From positions 1 to 28,328 of the forward strand of contig JBDTLT010000050.1 in the NCBI GenBank assembly GCA_039934635.1: a DNA stretch of 28,328 bases, in the 5' to 3' direction. Shown here one piece after another: positions 16,337-25,797 of this stretch. This DNA comes from DATLFA01 sp039934635. GTDB taxonomy: Bacteria; Actinomycetota; Acidimicrobiia; Acidimicrobiales; WLNW01. Within the stretch, counting starts at the first letter, position 1, and every line of letters starts with the position of its first letter. The notes beneath the pieces are model-generated. The model made no database searches. It was given only the letters and a program-made list of their open reading frames with translations, and was not told where the DNA came from. The position numbers and the translations under genes are program-made.

Positions 16337-17437
16337 ATGCGCGCCGCGCTGTTGGAATCAGCAAATTCGGCACTCGCACTCGTCGACGACCTCGACGTCG
16401 CTGAACCCGGTGCCGGGCTCGTGCGCGTTCGCGTGCACCACTGCGGGCTTTGCCATTCGGACCTGACGATCATCGAATCGAATGCACCCGCCCAGTTGCC
16501 CATCGTGCTCGGCCACGAGGCCGCGGGTGTCGTCGAGGCGGTCGGTCCCGGCGTGCAGTCGGTCAAGCCCGGTGATCACGTCGTGCTCGTCGCGCTCGCG
16601 CCGTGCGGCCGGTGCTATTGGTGTGTGCGAGGCGAGCACACGATCTGCTCGAGTGCGCGCACGTTCATGACCGGCCTGTTGCCCGACGGCACCTCGGCGC
16701 TGTCGCGCAATGGCGCGCTCGTCTACCGAGGGCTCGGCGTCGGCGGATTCGCCGAGTGTCTGGTGACGACCGAGAGCGGCGTCGTGCGCATCGACGACGA
16801 CGTTCCTCTCGATCTCGCCGCCGTCGTCGGTTGCGCGCTCCAGACCGGCGTCGGCGCGGTCGTCAATACGGCCAAGGTCGTCGAAGGCGCGACCGTGCTC
16901 GTCATGGGCCTCGGCGGTATCGGCATCTCGGTCGTGCAGGGCGCTCGTATCGCCGGTGCGTCACGCATCATCGTCTCGGACCCCAACGACGAACGGCGCA
17001 ATGCAGCGGCGCATTTCGGCGCGACCGACGCCATCGATCCCACCCAAGCCGATGTCATCGCCGAATCGCATCGCCTGACCAACGGCATCGGCGTCGACTA
17101 TGCCTTCGACGCGGCCGGCAGCGCGCGACTCGTCGAGGCCGGGCTCATGGCGACACGTGCCGGCGGCACCGTCGTGATGGTCGGGGCGCCACCGGCCGAT
17201 CAGTCACTCACCATCACACCGGCCGTCTTGCACCTGGTGATGGAAAAGAAGCTCCTCGGCACGCTCTACGGCTCGGGCAACCCGGCACGCACGATCCCGC
17301 TGTTGTTCTCCATGTGGCGTCGCGGCGCGCTCGACCTCGAGAGCATGGTGAGTTTCCGTCGACCGTTGCGCGAGATCAACGACGGCTTCGACGACCTCCG
17401 CGCCGGCCGCGGCATCCGCACCGTGTTGTCGATGTAG
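16337..17437 (+). CDS. Zinc-dependent alcohol dehydrogenase (MDR family)
   Basis: 366 residues with GGGGG five bases before the ATG. The catalytic zinc ligands are visible as Cys39 (GLCHSD), His60-Glu61 (GHE) and Cys166 (VVGCALQTG); the structural zinc lobe has Cys90, Cys93, Cys96 and Cys104 (CGRCYWC then TIC). The NAD(P)-binding motif is MGLGGIGISVVQ (191-196 GLGGIG). The pattern is of the class III/NDMA-type long-chain alcohol dehydrogenases. It oxidises an alcohol or reduces an aldehyde; the substrate is not evident. It follows the hydroxyacyl-CoA dehydrogenase after 21 bases, so they are probably co-transcribed and may act on related fatty-acyl or alcohol intermediates. Confidence 0.9.
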   Translation: MRAALLESANSALALVDDLDVAEPGAGLVRVRVHHCGLCHSDLTIIESNAPAQLPIVLGHEAAGVVEAVGPGVQSVKPGDHVVLVALAPCGRCYWCVRGEHTICSSARTFMTGLLPDGTSALSRNGALVYRGLGVGGFAECLVTTESGVVRIDDDVPLDLAAVVGCALQTGVGAVVNTAKVVEGATVLVMGLGGIGISVVQGARIAGASRIIVSDPNDERRNAAAHFGATDAIDPTQADVIAESHRLTNGIGVDYAFDAAGSARLVEAGLMATRAGGTVVMVGAPPADQSLTITPAVLHLVMEKKLLGTLYGSGNPARTIPLLFSMWRRGALDLESMVSFRRPLREINDGFDDLRAGRGIRTVLSM

Positions 17438-17449
17438 CAGCCGCGTTCG

Positions 17450-17995
17450 CTACGCACTCAGTTCGGCTGCCGTGGTAGTCCGCGTGAGCCCCACGAGCGC
17501 AACGATCGTCAGCGCTGCCGTCACGATGAGCGCGATCCCTGCCGCCGCCGGGTAGTCCCCGTACGAGTCGGGCTCACCGACCTCCACGGCGATCCCCACG
17601 AACAGCGCGACCAATCCGATCAACTGCCCGGCCGCCAAGAGCGCGACGACGTTGCGCTGGCGCGGCGCCGATGCGATCGCCACCATGGCGAGACCGATCC
17701 CGAGGACCGTCATCCACAGCGGCAGCGCCCACGCCACGAGGGTTGCAACCACGCCGAGTCCACTCACGATCAGTCCGGCGGTTCGCAGGCGCGGCCGTCC
17801 ACTCTGCTGAGTCAGCCACGCAGCAGCCATGACCGACAGCACGGCTCCGATGATCAGGCCTATCGTCAACACCAGATAGGGCCCCTCCCAGCCGTCGCCG
17901 TCCTCGACTGTGGTCGATCGGTACCCGTACCAGGCCACTGCCAGCCACGCGAGCCCCGCAAACGAGGCCAGCATTCTTCGCGTTCCCATCGTCAT
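17450..17995 (-). CDS. Six-helix integral membrane protein of unknown function
   Basis: 181 residues from ATG 17995, chosen because AGGAG lies six bases upstream; an in-frame start 20 codons earlier has none. Six probable membrane helices lie near 8-25, 40-61, 72-90, 92-109, 115-138 and 150-171, with an acidic loop at 30-38 (VEDGDGWEG). No catalytic or binding motif is recognised. It converges with the alcohol dehydrogenase gene, with 12 bases between stops, and is preceded by the end of the minor-pilin operon, from which its own ribosome site and a 110-base gap separate it. Membership of the pilus cluster is possible but not shown. Confidence 0.7.
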   Translation of the reverse strand: MTMGTRRMLASFAGLAWLAVAWYGYRSTTVEDGDGWEGPYLVLTIGLIIGAVLSVMAAAWLTQQSGRPRLRTAGLIVSGLGVVATLVAWALPLWMTVLGIGLAMVAIASAPRQRNVVALLAAGQLIGLVALFVGIAVEVGEPDSYGDYPAAAGIALIVTAALTIVALVGLTRTTTAAELSA

Positions 17996-18105
17996 GCCCG
18001 TCTCCTCTTGTCGTACTTGCTGTACAGACGAAGGAGGGTCACGAATGGGTGACACATGGACCCGCGCAAAGGCGTCCGAACCCGGTTATTTCAGCGCGTC
18101 TGCGT

Positions 18106-19155
18106 TCACGGTGTCTGGCGACGGTCCAAGATCCGCCACCACGAGAAGCCCGGCGCGTTCCCGATCGACGTATCGACTCGAAGTTGGATCAGATCGGTTC
18201 CTATGCCGCCATCGTCGAGCGAAGCCGCAATGAGGCCGCCACTGAGGTCGAGCGTCGTGACCACGATCGAGGTACCGGGCGCGTCGATGACCCCGACAAT
18301 GGTCGCATCTTCGATGTCGAGGACCTCGCCACCACCATCGACCTTGTGCAGGATGAAGTCCGACGCGATCCCGCCTTGGTTGATCAGGGCGCCGGCCAGA
18401 GTCACCGACGGACCGGCGCCTACCCACACGACCAGCGGGCCATTCACGACCGTGACTGTGTCCACGAAGGAGACGTCGTCGCTCTCACAACGAAATGGCG
18501 CACCGACCCGACCGTCGACTGCGCCGGTGAACACGCCACCGATCGGGCACGGTTGCGCCTCGGAGTCCGAGGGTCGAGGCGCCGGCGCGTACGTACGTTC
18601 CGCGGCGTCGACAACTGGCTGAGTGCATCCGCTGCACGTCGCTGCCGCTCCGACGAGGTGCTGCTCGAACCGCGCGGTCAAGCCGGTCCACCGCATGCTG
18701 CCGGACGAACCGACCGGGCCTGCGATGCCTGTCGCGGGTCCCGAGATCAGCAACGACGTCGACGTGTAGAGAACGAACGGATACAGGCGGTCGCGTGTCA
18801 GGCTCGCCGTGAACGACGCGGTCGCCGTGCGGCTCGTGCCCGTGCCCTTCAGCACCCAGTTGTCCGGGTCAGTAGGTGAGGCCACCACTTGGTAATTGCC
18901 CGCGCCCAGCGCGCCGCTCTGCGAGAACGCCGCCGACTCGTTTCGATCGATCCGTGCGTAGCCTGCCGCCAGTGCTCCGTCCGCGGCCTCGACTGCCGCG
19001 ATACGGTCACGCTGATGGGTCATGCGATGGCTTAGCGCGATCACTCGGTCGACCGCGATCCCCGTCAGCGTCGAGAAGATCATCAGCACCAACATGGCCA
19101 TGACCACGCTGCCGCGCTCGCCCGTGATATGAGCGGCCCGCCGACGCGTCAGCAC
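18106..19155 (-). CDS. PilX-like minor pilus protein
   Basis: 349 residues from GTG 19155, overlapping the preceding minor-pilin stop by seven bases. The N-terminus MLTRRRAAHITGERGSVVM leads into one hydrophobic helix (about 16-34), then a coiled region and a beta-rich extracellular domain. Gly15-Ser16 could be a prepilin cleavage point, but the usual Glu at mature position 5 is Ala20, as in many PilX/GspK-type proteins. The C-terminal domain has Cys pairs (CSGC) and further Cys suited to disulfides. In T4P systems, such proteins join PilV and PilW to prime assembly at the tip. PilX is the best guess because of operon place and form, not clear homology. Confidence 0.6.
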   Translation of the reverse strand: MLTRRRAAHITGERGSVVMAMLVLMIFSTLTGIAVDRVIALSHRMTHQRDRIAAVEAADGALAAGYARIDRNESAAFSQSGALGAGNYQVVASPTDPDNWVLKGTGTSRTATASFTASLTRDRLYPFVLYTSTSLLISGPATGIAGPVGSSGSMRWTGLTARFEQHLVGAAATCSGCTQPVVDAAERTYAPAPRPSDSEAQPCPIGGVFTGAVDGRVGAPFRCESDDVSFVDTVTVVNGPLVVWVGAGPSVTLAGALINQGGIASDFILHKVDGGGEVLDIEDATIVGVIDAPGTSIVVTTLDLSGGLIAASLDDGGIGTDLIQLRVDTSIGNAPGFSWWRILDRRQTP

Positions 19156-19736
19156 GACACAGCCTCTCCGTTACCGATGGCCGGCACCGCAATTGCGGTC
19201 CGGCGTTCGATCTCTCTGCGCCCCAATGTCGGATCGACTCGGACGTCGACGCTCACCCGCGCCGTGCACCGAGCCAGGTCGGCCGGCGTGGCAACACCGG
19301 GCGCCAGCCCCACGCCGGTGGCCGTGAAGTACTCGAACGTCGGATCGGTCGGCAACACATTCTGGAGCAGCGTTTGGGTCGTGCTGACCCCGCCGATCAG
19401 ATCGAGCTCCTCACGCGCGATGGTGGTAGTGACGCGCCAACGAACGCGATGTTGACGGCCATCGGGCTCGGTGACGTCGAGCGTGATGATCTGACGCGGA
19501 TCTTGTCCCGTGAGCGGCGCGACGAGAGAACGAGCGTGGCGCACGTCCGCCGAGAACCGTTCGATCGCGATCGCCAGCGAGGCATCGACCTCGCTCGATG
19601 CATCCTCGCCGCGCTCGCGGGTAAGCGCACCTTGGAGCAACGCGAATACCGTCGCCATGATGACCACGAACATCATCGTCGCGACGAGCACCTCGAAGAG
19701 AGTGGTCCCGCGATCGTCGCCGGGGTCGAGCCTCAC
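19149..19736 (-). CDS. Type IV minor prepilin, PilW/PulG-like
   Basis: 195 residues with a short leader ending at Gly10, then TTLFEVLVATMMFVV: a class III prepilin signal with cleavage between Gly10 and Thr11 and Glu15 at mature position 5. The hydrophobic helix (about 11-34) would anchor in the membrane before peptidase cleavage and pack in the pilus core after. Its ATG lies in a four-base overlap with the upstream PilV-like gene, so the two are translationally coupled. It belongs to the PilW/GspJ position in a three-gene minor-pilin operon. Exact orthology is inferred. Confidence 0.78.
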   Translation of the reverse strand: MRLDPGDDRGTTLFEVLVATMMFVVIMATVFALLQGALTRERGEDASSEVDASLAIAIERFSADVRHARSLVAPLTGQDPRQIITLDVTEPDGRQHRVRWRVTTTIAREELDLIGGVSTTQTLLQNVLPTDPTFEYFTATGVGLAPGVATPADLARCTARVSVDVRVDPTLGRREIERRTAIAVPAIGNGEAVSC

Positions 19737-20242
19737 GACGGACCAGGCAGCAACGCGTAGCGCGCACTATCGACCCGCACGTGGTGCGGCCCGAGCGAGT
19801 CGGACCACCGGATCTCTACCGTGAGGTGCTTGAACCCCTGAGGCTCGTTCACGGCAGCGATCGGTTCCCAAGTGACGCTTCGTTCGACCGTGAACGTGAC
19901 ATCGCGTCCGGCGACGTCGGGACCGCTGGGTCGAAGAGGCGACGTGACAACCATGACCGTCGTTCGCCCCTCGAAGACCGACTTCAGTCCGTTGGCACCG
20001 GCCATGAAACCGAGCTCGTCCGAGGGAACCGCCTTCATCGTCGCGAGCTCCGAGGCCGCGAGGTCGGTCGCGGCGACCTGGCGATACGACGTCGAGCGCG
20101 TCTGTCCTATGCGACTCATCATCTCGATCGTCCCGAGCAGGCCGACCGAGATCAGTGCCAACGCGACCACGACCTCGATGATGCTGAAACCGCGCTCGCG
20201 CTCGCTCGGATTGTGGCGGTAGGACCGTCCGGGCCTCGACAT
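19733..20242 (-). CDS. Type IV minor prepilin, PilV-like
   Basis: 169 residues starting with ATG 20242, four bases after GGGGAG. A leader of 18 residues ends RERG, followed by FSIIEVVVALALISVGLLG: a canonical prepilin signal with cleavage between Gly18 and Phe19 and Glu23 at mature position 5. The SVGLLG ending is typical for PilV/GspI-type minor pilins. The rest is a small beta-rich head. It is the first gene of the minor-pilin operon and is divergent from the pilM-N fusion gene, sharing a 116-base promoter region. Confidence 0.8.
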   Translation of the reverse strand: MSRPGRSYRHNPSERERGFSIIEVVVALALISVGLLGTIEMMSRIGQTRSTSYRQVAATDLAASELATMKAVPSDELGFMAGANGLKSVFEGRTTVMVVTSPLRPSGPDVAGRDVTFTVERSVTWEPIAAVNEPQGFKHLTVEIRWSDSLGPHHVRVDSARYALLPGPS

Positions 20243-20317
20243 AGTGCTCCCCGTCGGCCGGCGGCATGGCTTCCTGAGAACCCGGCGCTATGGCATTGGC
20301 AGCCACTCGATGGGTCC

Positions 20318-20335
20318 GGGCGCTTGAAAACGCCC
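20318..20335. promoter_or_regulatory. Small hairpin in the divergent minor-pilin/pilMN promoter region
   Basis: GGGCG (20318-20322) and CGCCC (20331-20335) enclose the loop CTTGAAAA. It lies about 24 bases before the pilMN start. It could be a leader stem or an operator; the surrounding 116-base divergent gap shows no promoter that can be named safely. Confidence 0.25.
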
Positions 20336-20358
20336 CGTTTCGGCCGACCAGGAAGGAG

Positions 20359-21939
20359 ATGGCACGAACAGTGGTCGGGCTCGATTTGGGCCCGGGAGAG
20401 CTTCGCGCGGCCGAGGTCTCTGCCGGTCGCAAAGTTCGGCGCGTCGCCGTTCTGGCCACCGAGGCCATCGACGATCGCGGCGAGATCGTCGATGGCGATC
20501 TGCTGGCCAAGGACCTTCGCCGGCTCTGGAAGGCGGGTCGCTTGCGTTCGCGATCGGTCGTCGTGGGCCTCGCGTCGCCGTCGATTTCGACGCGTCCGGT
20601 CGAGTTCCCGAAGGTGCCCATCGAGCACGCACGTTCTGCCGCGCGTTTCGAGGTGGAAGAGCTACTGCCGTTCTCGCTCGATGATGCGCTTGTCGGCGTC
20701 GAGATCTGGCCCGATTCGCCCGATGACCAGACCACGCGCGCCCTCGTGATCGCCGCGCCGGGCTCGCTGATCACCACGGTCATGGGCGCACTGGCGGCCG
20801 CGCACCTGCAAGTCGTCGATGTGCGCTTGGCGGCCGCTTCGTTCGCGCAGACATTGTCGGAGGACGCACCAGGCGGGGTTGTGGTTGCCAATGTGGGCGC
20901 GGCGCGCAGCTCGGTCGCGATCTGCGAGAACGGACGTGCTCGTCTGATCCGTCAGCTGTTGGCGGGCTCTGAGCCAGGGACTTCACTCAGCGATGAGCTC
21001 GAGTTCGAGCTTTCTCGCATCCAAGGCTTCCGCCGCGGTGGCTCATTGGGCGTTCGCGAGCAGCCGTCGGACGAGGACATGCGGCTCGGTCCCGTGGTCG
21101 AGGCAGTTCGCAGCTCGATCGAGTTCCAGCTCGGCCAGCGCGATGCGGTGCAAATCGAGCAGATCGTTCTTACGGGTACGGATCGGCACGCACCCGGCCT
21201 CGCCGAACGCCTCGCGGAAGTGCTCGGCATTGCGGTGTTCATTGCACCGGAGTTGAGCAAAGACACTCGCGCCGACCCCGCTGCCGCGCTGGTCCTCGAC
21301 GTGCGCACCCCCGACCTGTCGCTCCTTCCGACGACCATCGGTGCGGCACGCCGCTTCCGACGCGCCATGATCGGATCGGTTGCGGCGGCCGCGTTCATCG
21401 GCGTCGGTCTTTTCGCGATGTCCACGAGCACAGCATCAGAGGTCGACGATCTCGAATCCCGCGCGGACGCCTCTGAACGTGAATACACGGCCACATCGGC
21501 CGCGCTCACCTGGCTGGCTCCGGTAGTCACCGCCGATCGCGAGGCGCGACTCCTCCGCGACAACGTGGTGGGTGCGCTCGAAGGCGATCTCGATTGGCGC
21601 CGAGTGCTTGCGGCGACGACCAACGCCATGCCCGGCGACTCGTGGCTCACTGCCTTTCAGGCGCAGCGCGCCAGCCCCGCCGTGGGCGCCAACGTCGCGG
21701 CGAACGGCCGGACCGGTTCGGTGAGCTTTGTGGGCGTCGGCATCGATCAGACCACAGCCGGCCGTTGGCTGATCTCTGCCAATGGGGTCGTCGGTCTCGT
21801 CCAGCCTCGCCTCACCCAATCGACCCTTTCCCCGGTGGGTCCCGGCGGCGCGAGTCGCGTGTTGTTCACCGTCACGTCGGACCTCGGCCCGGCCGCCGTA
21901 TCGGACCGCCGCGCGCGCGAAGTGGCAGCCCGACCATGA
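20359..21939 (+). CDS. pilMN: PilM-PilN fusion protein of the type IV pilus alignment complex
   Basis: 526 residues from ATG 20359, which follows AGGAAGGAG directly. Residues 1-315 are PilM-like: actin-fold start VVGLDLGPGELRAAEV (5-20), the PVEFPKVP strand (80-87), FEVEELLPFSLDDA (97-110) and VVVANVGAARSSVAI phosphate loop (174-188). Residues 318-325 read PDLSLLPT, like the NLLP peptide at the start of PilN, then a basic stretch, a membrane helix (about 336-354) and a PilN-like extracytoplasmic domain (355-526). PilM and PilN are normally separate: PilM is a cytoplasmic ring that grips the N-terminal tail of PilN. The gene overlaps the PilO-like gene by four bases. No frameshift marks the junction. 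The fusion could be known in relatives. Confidence 0.85.
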   Translation: MARTVVGLDLGPGELRAAEVSAGRKVRRVAVLATEAIDDRGEIVDGDLLAKDLRRLWKAGRLRSRSVVVGLASPSISTRPVEFPKVPIEHARSAARFEVEELLPFSLDDALVGVEIWPDSPDDQTTRALVIAAPGSLITTVMGALAAAHLQVVDVRLAAASFAQTLSEDAPGGVVVANVGAARSSVAICENGRARLIRQLLAGSEPGTSLSDELEFELSRIQGFRRGGSLGVREQPSDEDMRLGPVVEAVRSSIEFQLGQRDAVQIEQIVLTGTDRHAPGLAERLAEVLGIAVFIAPELSKDTRADPAAALVLDVRTPDLSLLPTTIGAARRFRRAMIGSVAAAAFIGVGLFAMSTSTASEVDDLESRADASEREYTATSAALTWLAPVVTADREARLLRDNVVGALEGDLDWRRVLAATTNAMPGDSWLTAFQAQRASPAVGANVAANGRTGSVSFVGVGIDQTTAGRWLISANGVVGLVQPRLTQSTLSPVGPGGASRVLFTVTSDLGPAAVSDRRAREVAARP

Positions 21940-22547
21940 GCCGCCGTCAGCTGGCGATCGTGCTCGCGCTCCCGTTGCTCGTCGTCATCGGATGGGCTGC
22001 GCTCGCGTGGTACCCGCAGCATCAGCGGCGCAACGAGGCTGCCGCGCGCGTCGAAGCAACGCAAGCGCTGAAAGACGATGCGTTCGTGCGGCTCACCGCA
22101 GCGCGCAAACTTGCCACGAACTCTGCAAACACGCCCGCGGAGTTGGCCGCGCTGAGGTTGCGCATCCCGACCGATCCCGATGTCGGCGGGTTCGTGTTGT
22201 TGAACCAGAGCATCGCGCAGCAATCGGGCATCGAGCTCACCGACATCGCCCCCCATGGCGACATGGAAGAGCGGTTCCTTCCCGGCGCCGACACCCTGCC
22301 GAAGTCGTTGCAGCCGACCGTTGTCAATATCACCGGAACCGGATCATTCGCTGCCGTGTGGTCCTATATCGGCCGACTCACCGCGGCCGAGCGTCTCGTC
22401 GTGATCGACTCGATCGCAATCGAAGTCGAGCAGGCGGGCGTCATCCGATGTTCCCTCACTGTGCGCATCTTCTCGAGCCGACCGACCGCACCCGATCCGC
22501 CGGGCGCCACCGAAGATGACACCATCACCGGGGCGGTTCCGAAATGA
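21936..22547 (+). CDS. pilO: PilO-like type IV pilus alignment protein
   Basis: 203 residues, starting at the ATGA that overlaps the pilMN stop. A short cytoplasmic tail (MSRRQ), one membrane helix (6-25), an extracytoplasmic coiled coil (28-60), and a compact domain with SGIELTDIAPHG (about 90-101) and VVNITGTGSFAAVWSYIGRL (about 129-148) fit PilO, whose ferredoxin-like fold pairs with PilN. The Pro/Thr-rich end is low complexity. Position immediately after PilM-PilN, translational coupling and topology are the main support; sequence similarity among PilO proteins is low. Confidence 0.75.
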   Translation: MSRRQLAIVLALPLLVVIGWAALAWYPQHQRRNEAAARVEATQALKDDAFVRLTAARKLATNSANTPAELAALRLRIPTDPDVGGFVLLNQSIAQQSGIELTDIAPHGDMEERFLPGADTLPKSLQPTVVNITGTGSFAAVWSYIGRLTAAERLVVIDSIAIEVEQAGVIRCSLTVRIFSSRPTAPDPPGATEDDTITGAVPK

Positions 22548-22801
22548 CGCCGAAGGCGCCATTGTCGAAGCAGGCAGCGGAGAACCGTGCACGCAACACC
22601 CGCGCGGTGAAGATCGGGGTGTGTTTCATCTTCGCAGCAGGTGCCTTGCGCTTCACGATTCTGAAACCCGATAGCGGCACGGTCGGCGACAGCGGCGTCG
22701 CTCCCGTGGGCGCCGAAGCGAGCACGGAGAAACTTCCCCTCGTGACGTCGCTTCCGATCGACCCGGTCCGCGATCCGTTCTGGCCCGTCAACGGCGGCTA
22801 G
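22544..22801 (+). CDS. Small bitopic protein, possible PilP-like element
   Basis: 85 residues, coupled by a four-base ATGA overlap to the PilO-like gene. A basic cytoplasmic tail (1-22), one membrane helix (about 23-41) and a short extracytoplasmic tail end in LPIDPVRDPFWPVNGG. The RDPFxP tail recalls the stretch of PilP/GspC family proteins that lies just before their globular HR domain, but that domain is absent. PilP normally links PilN/O to the outer-membrane secretin; with no secretin here it may just stabilise PilN/O. Function is inferred from context and one motif. Confidence 0.6.
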   Translation: MTPKAPLSKQAAENRARNTRAVKIGVCFIFAAGALRFTILKPDSGTVGDSGVAPVGAEASTEKLPLVTSLPIDPVRDPFWPVNGG

Positions 22802-22805
22802 TTCT

Positions 22806-22831
22806 GCGGTTCCGGCCGCGACCGGAACTGC
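22806..22831. terminator. Bidirectional hairpin between convergent pilMN-O operon and pilB
   Basis: GCGGTTCCGG (22806-22815) pairs with CCGGAACTGC (22822-22831), one G-T wobble, around the six-base loop CCGCGA. It lies in the 30-base gap between two convergent stop codons, so it can serve both strands. No T-run follows, as usual for high-GC actinomycetes. Confidence 0.55.
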
Positions 22832-24526
22832 TCAGCTTATGACGCGAAGTAGCTCTTCGAGCGAGGTCTGTCCCATGAGGACTTTGCGCATGCCGTCGAC
22901 CCGCAACGACGTCATGCCCTGCTCCAAGGCGGTCGCCGCGAGTTGGTCGCGGTGAGCCCGGCGGATGATCAGCTCGGAAAGCTCGGGCGTCATGGTCATC
23001 ACTTCGTGAACGGCGAGGCGACCGCGGTAACCGGTACGGCCGCACGCCTCGCATCCCACGGGCTTCCACAGCTGGACCGATGTCTCATCGGCGCCGAGGT
23101 GTGCCGGCACACCCATCGCGATCGCTTGATCGGGTTCAACACTCCATGGTTCACGACAGCGATCACACAAGCGGCGGCACAGCCGTTGCGCGACGACGGC
23201 GCGCAACGCCGATGTCACGAGAAATGGTTCGACACCCATCTCGACGAGGCGGATCGGGGTAGACGCCGCATCGTTGGTGTGCAGCGTCGACAACACCAAG
23301 TGTCCCGTCAGCGACGCCTCGATGGCGATCGTCGCGGTCTCCTTGTCTCTGATCTCACCGACAAGGATGACATCGGGGTCGGATCGCAGAAACGAGCGCA
23401 ACGCCGAGGCGAAGTTCAGCCCTGCTTTCGTGTTGACCTGTACCTGTTTGACGCCGTCCAGGCGGATCTCGACAGGGTCTTCGACCGTGAGGATGTTGCG
23501 CGTCGGATCATTGATCTTTCGCAGCACCGCGTACAGCGTCGTCGTCTTGCCCGACCCCGTTGGCCCCGTGACCAGAATTGCGCCCCACGGATGGCGGTAC
23601 GCATCCTCGAACCGGGCCATCTGCTCAGGAAGAAAGCCCAATTCTGACAGGCTCGTCAGATCACTCGACCGTTGCAAGATGCGCAGCACGGCGGACTCGC
23701 CGTTGACTGTCGGCAGGGTCGCGACACGCAGGTCGACCACCTTGCTGTCGGTGGTGACGGTGCACCGGCCGTCCTGCGGGAGCCGGCGCTCCGCGATGTC
23801 GAGCCCCGACATCACCTTGATACGGCTGACGATCCCGGGTTGCAGGCTCTTGGGTGGAAACATCGCGTCCTTGAGCACGCCGTCGACGCGGAAACGCACG
23901 CGCAGCCCGTCGCTCGACGGCTCGATGTGGATATCGCTCGCGCGCTCCTGCACGGCCTTCGCGATCAGCAGGTCGACGAAGCGCACCATGGGCGCTTCAT
24001 CGACCGAGATGGCCTCGGCCACCGTCTCGGCCCGCGCGTCGCTCGCGGAACGATCCTCTACGGCGAGTCGGATTGCGGCATCGACCTGTGCATCGCTGTG
24101 ACGCCGGCGCGAGATCGCGTCGGCGACCTGATCGGCATCCGCCATGACCGGCCGAATGGGGGCTCGCAGCAACGACCGCAGATCGTCGATGGCGACCACG
24201 TCGGCCGGGTTCGCCATCGCGACGAGGACCGCTTCGCCATCGCGGGCGATCGGCAGGGCGCGATGGCGGCGGGCGAGCGCTTCGGGCACGCGTTGCGCCA
24301 GCGCGGTGTCGATCGTGACGTCGTCGAGGTCGACGAACTCGAAGCCGAAATGTTCGGCCAGCGCGCGCAGCAGAGCGATCGGTTTGATGATGCCCTGTTC
24401 GAGCAGCTCCTCGCCGAGACGCAGCCGCGACTCGCTTTGGTGCGCGAGGGCCTCTTTCAATTGGGCCTCTGACACCGAGCCCTGTTCGACGAGGATCTCG
24501 CCGAGTCGGCGCCGGTAGGTGGTCAT
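22832..24526 (-). CDS. pilB: Type IV pilus extension ATPase PilB
   Basis: 564 residues with the full GspE/PilB plan: N-terminal MshEN-like repeats (RRLGEILVEQGSVSEAQLKEAL, seen as LGEILVEQG and LGEELLEQG), an N2 domain with SDIHIEP (197-203), Walker A GPTGSGKT (321-328), Asp box, Walker B VILVGEIRD (387-394), His box TGHLVLSTLHT, and a zinc-binding tetracysteine C454-x2-C457 and C492-x2-C495. It is the hexameric cytoplasmic motor that drives pilin addition. The MshEN-like region in homologues binds c-di-GMP; the repeat is seen here, binding is not shown. It is transcribed opposite to the rest of the T4P genes and divergent from pilT. Confidence 0.94.
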   Translation of the reverse strand: MTTYRRRLGEILVEQGSVSEAQLKEALAHQSESRLRLGEELLEQGIIKPIALLRALAEHFGFEFVDLDDVTIDTALAQRVPEALARRHRALPIARDGEAVLVAMANPADVVAIDDLRSLLRAPIRPVMADADQVADAISRRRHSDAQVDAAIRLAVEDRSASDARAETVAEAISVDEAPMVRFVDLLIAKAVQERASDIHIEPSSDGLRVRFRVDGVLKDAMFPPKSLQPGIVSRIKVMSGLDIAERRLPQDGRCTVTTDSKVVDLRVATLPTVNGESAVLRILQRSSDLTSLSELGFLPEQMARFEDAYRHPWGAILVTGPTGSGKTTTLYAVLRKINDPTRNILTVEDPVEIRLDGVKQVQVNTKAGLNFASALRSFLRSDPDVILVGEIRDKETATIAIEASLTGHLVLSTLHTNDAASTPIRLVEMGVEPFLVTSALRAVVAQRLCRRLCDRCREPWSVEPDQAIAMGVPAHLGADETSVQLWKPVGCEACGRTGYRGRLAVHEVMTMTPELSELIIRRAHRDQLAATALEQGMTSLRVDGMRKVLMGQTSLEELLRVIS

Positions 24527-24605
24527 GGGTGATCAATCGGCACACAATGCAGTGCAATGAGCAGCGAACTCTCATATCGGGCGCGAGAGTGACCGATGGT
24601 CCTGG
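24527..24605. promoter_or_regulatory. Divergent pilB/pilT promoter region
   Basis: The 79-base gap between the divergent starts of pilB (extension ATPase) and pilT (retraction ATPase) must hold both promoters. No box pair is clear. The layout would allow coordinated or opposing control of extension and retraction; this is inference. Confidence 0.4.
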
Positions 24606-25787
<1,182 letters not shown>

Positions 25788-25797
25788 GGCACGTTCC

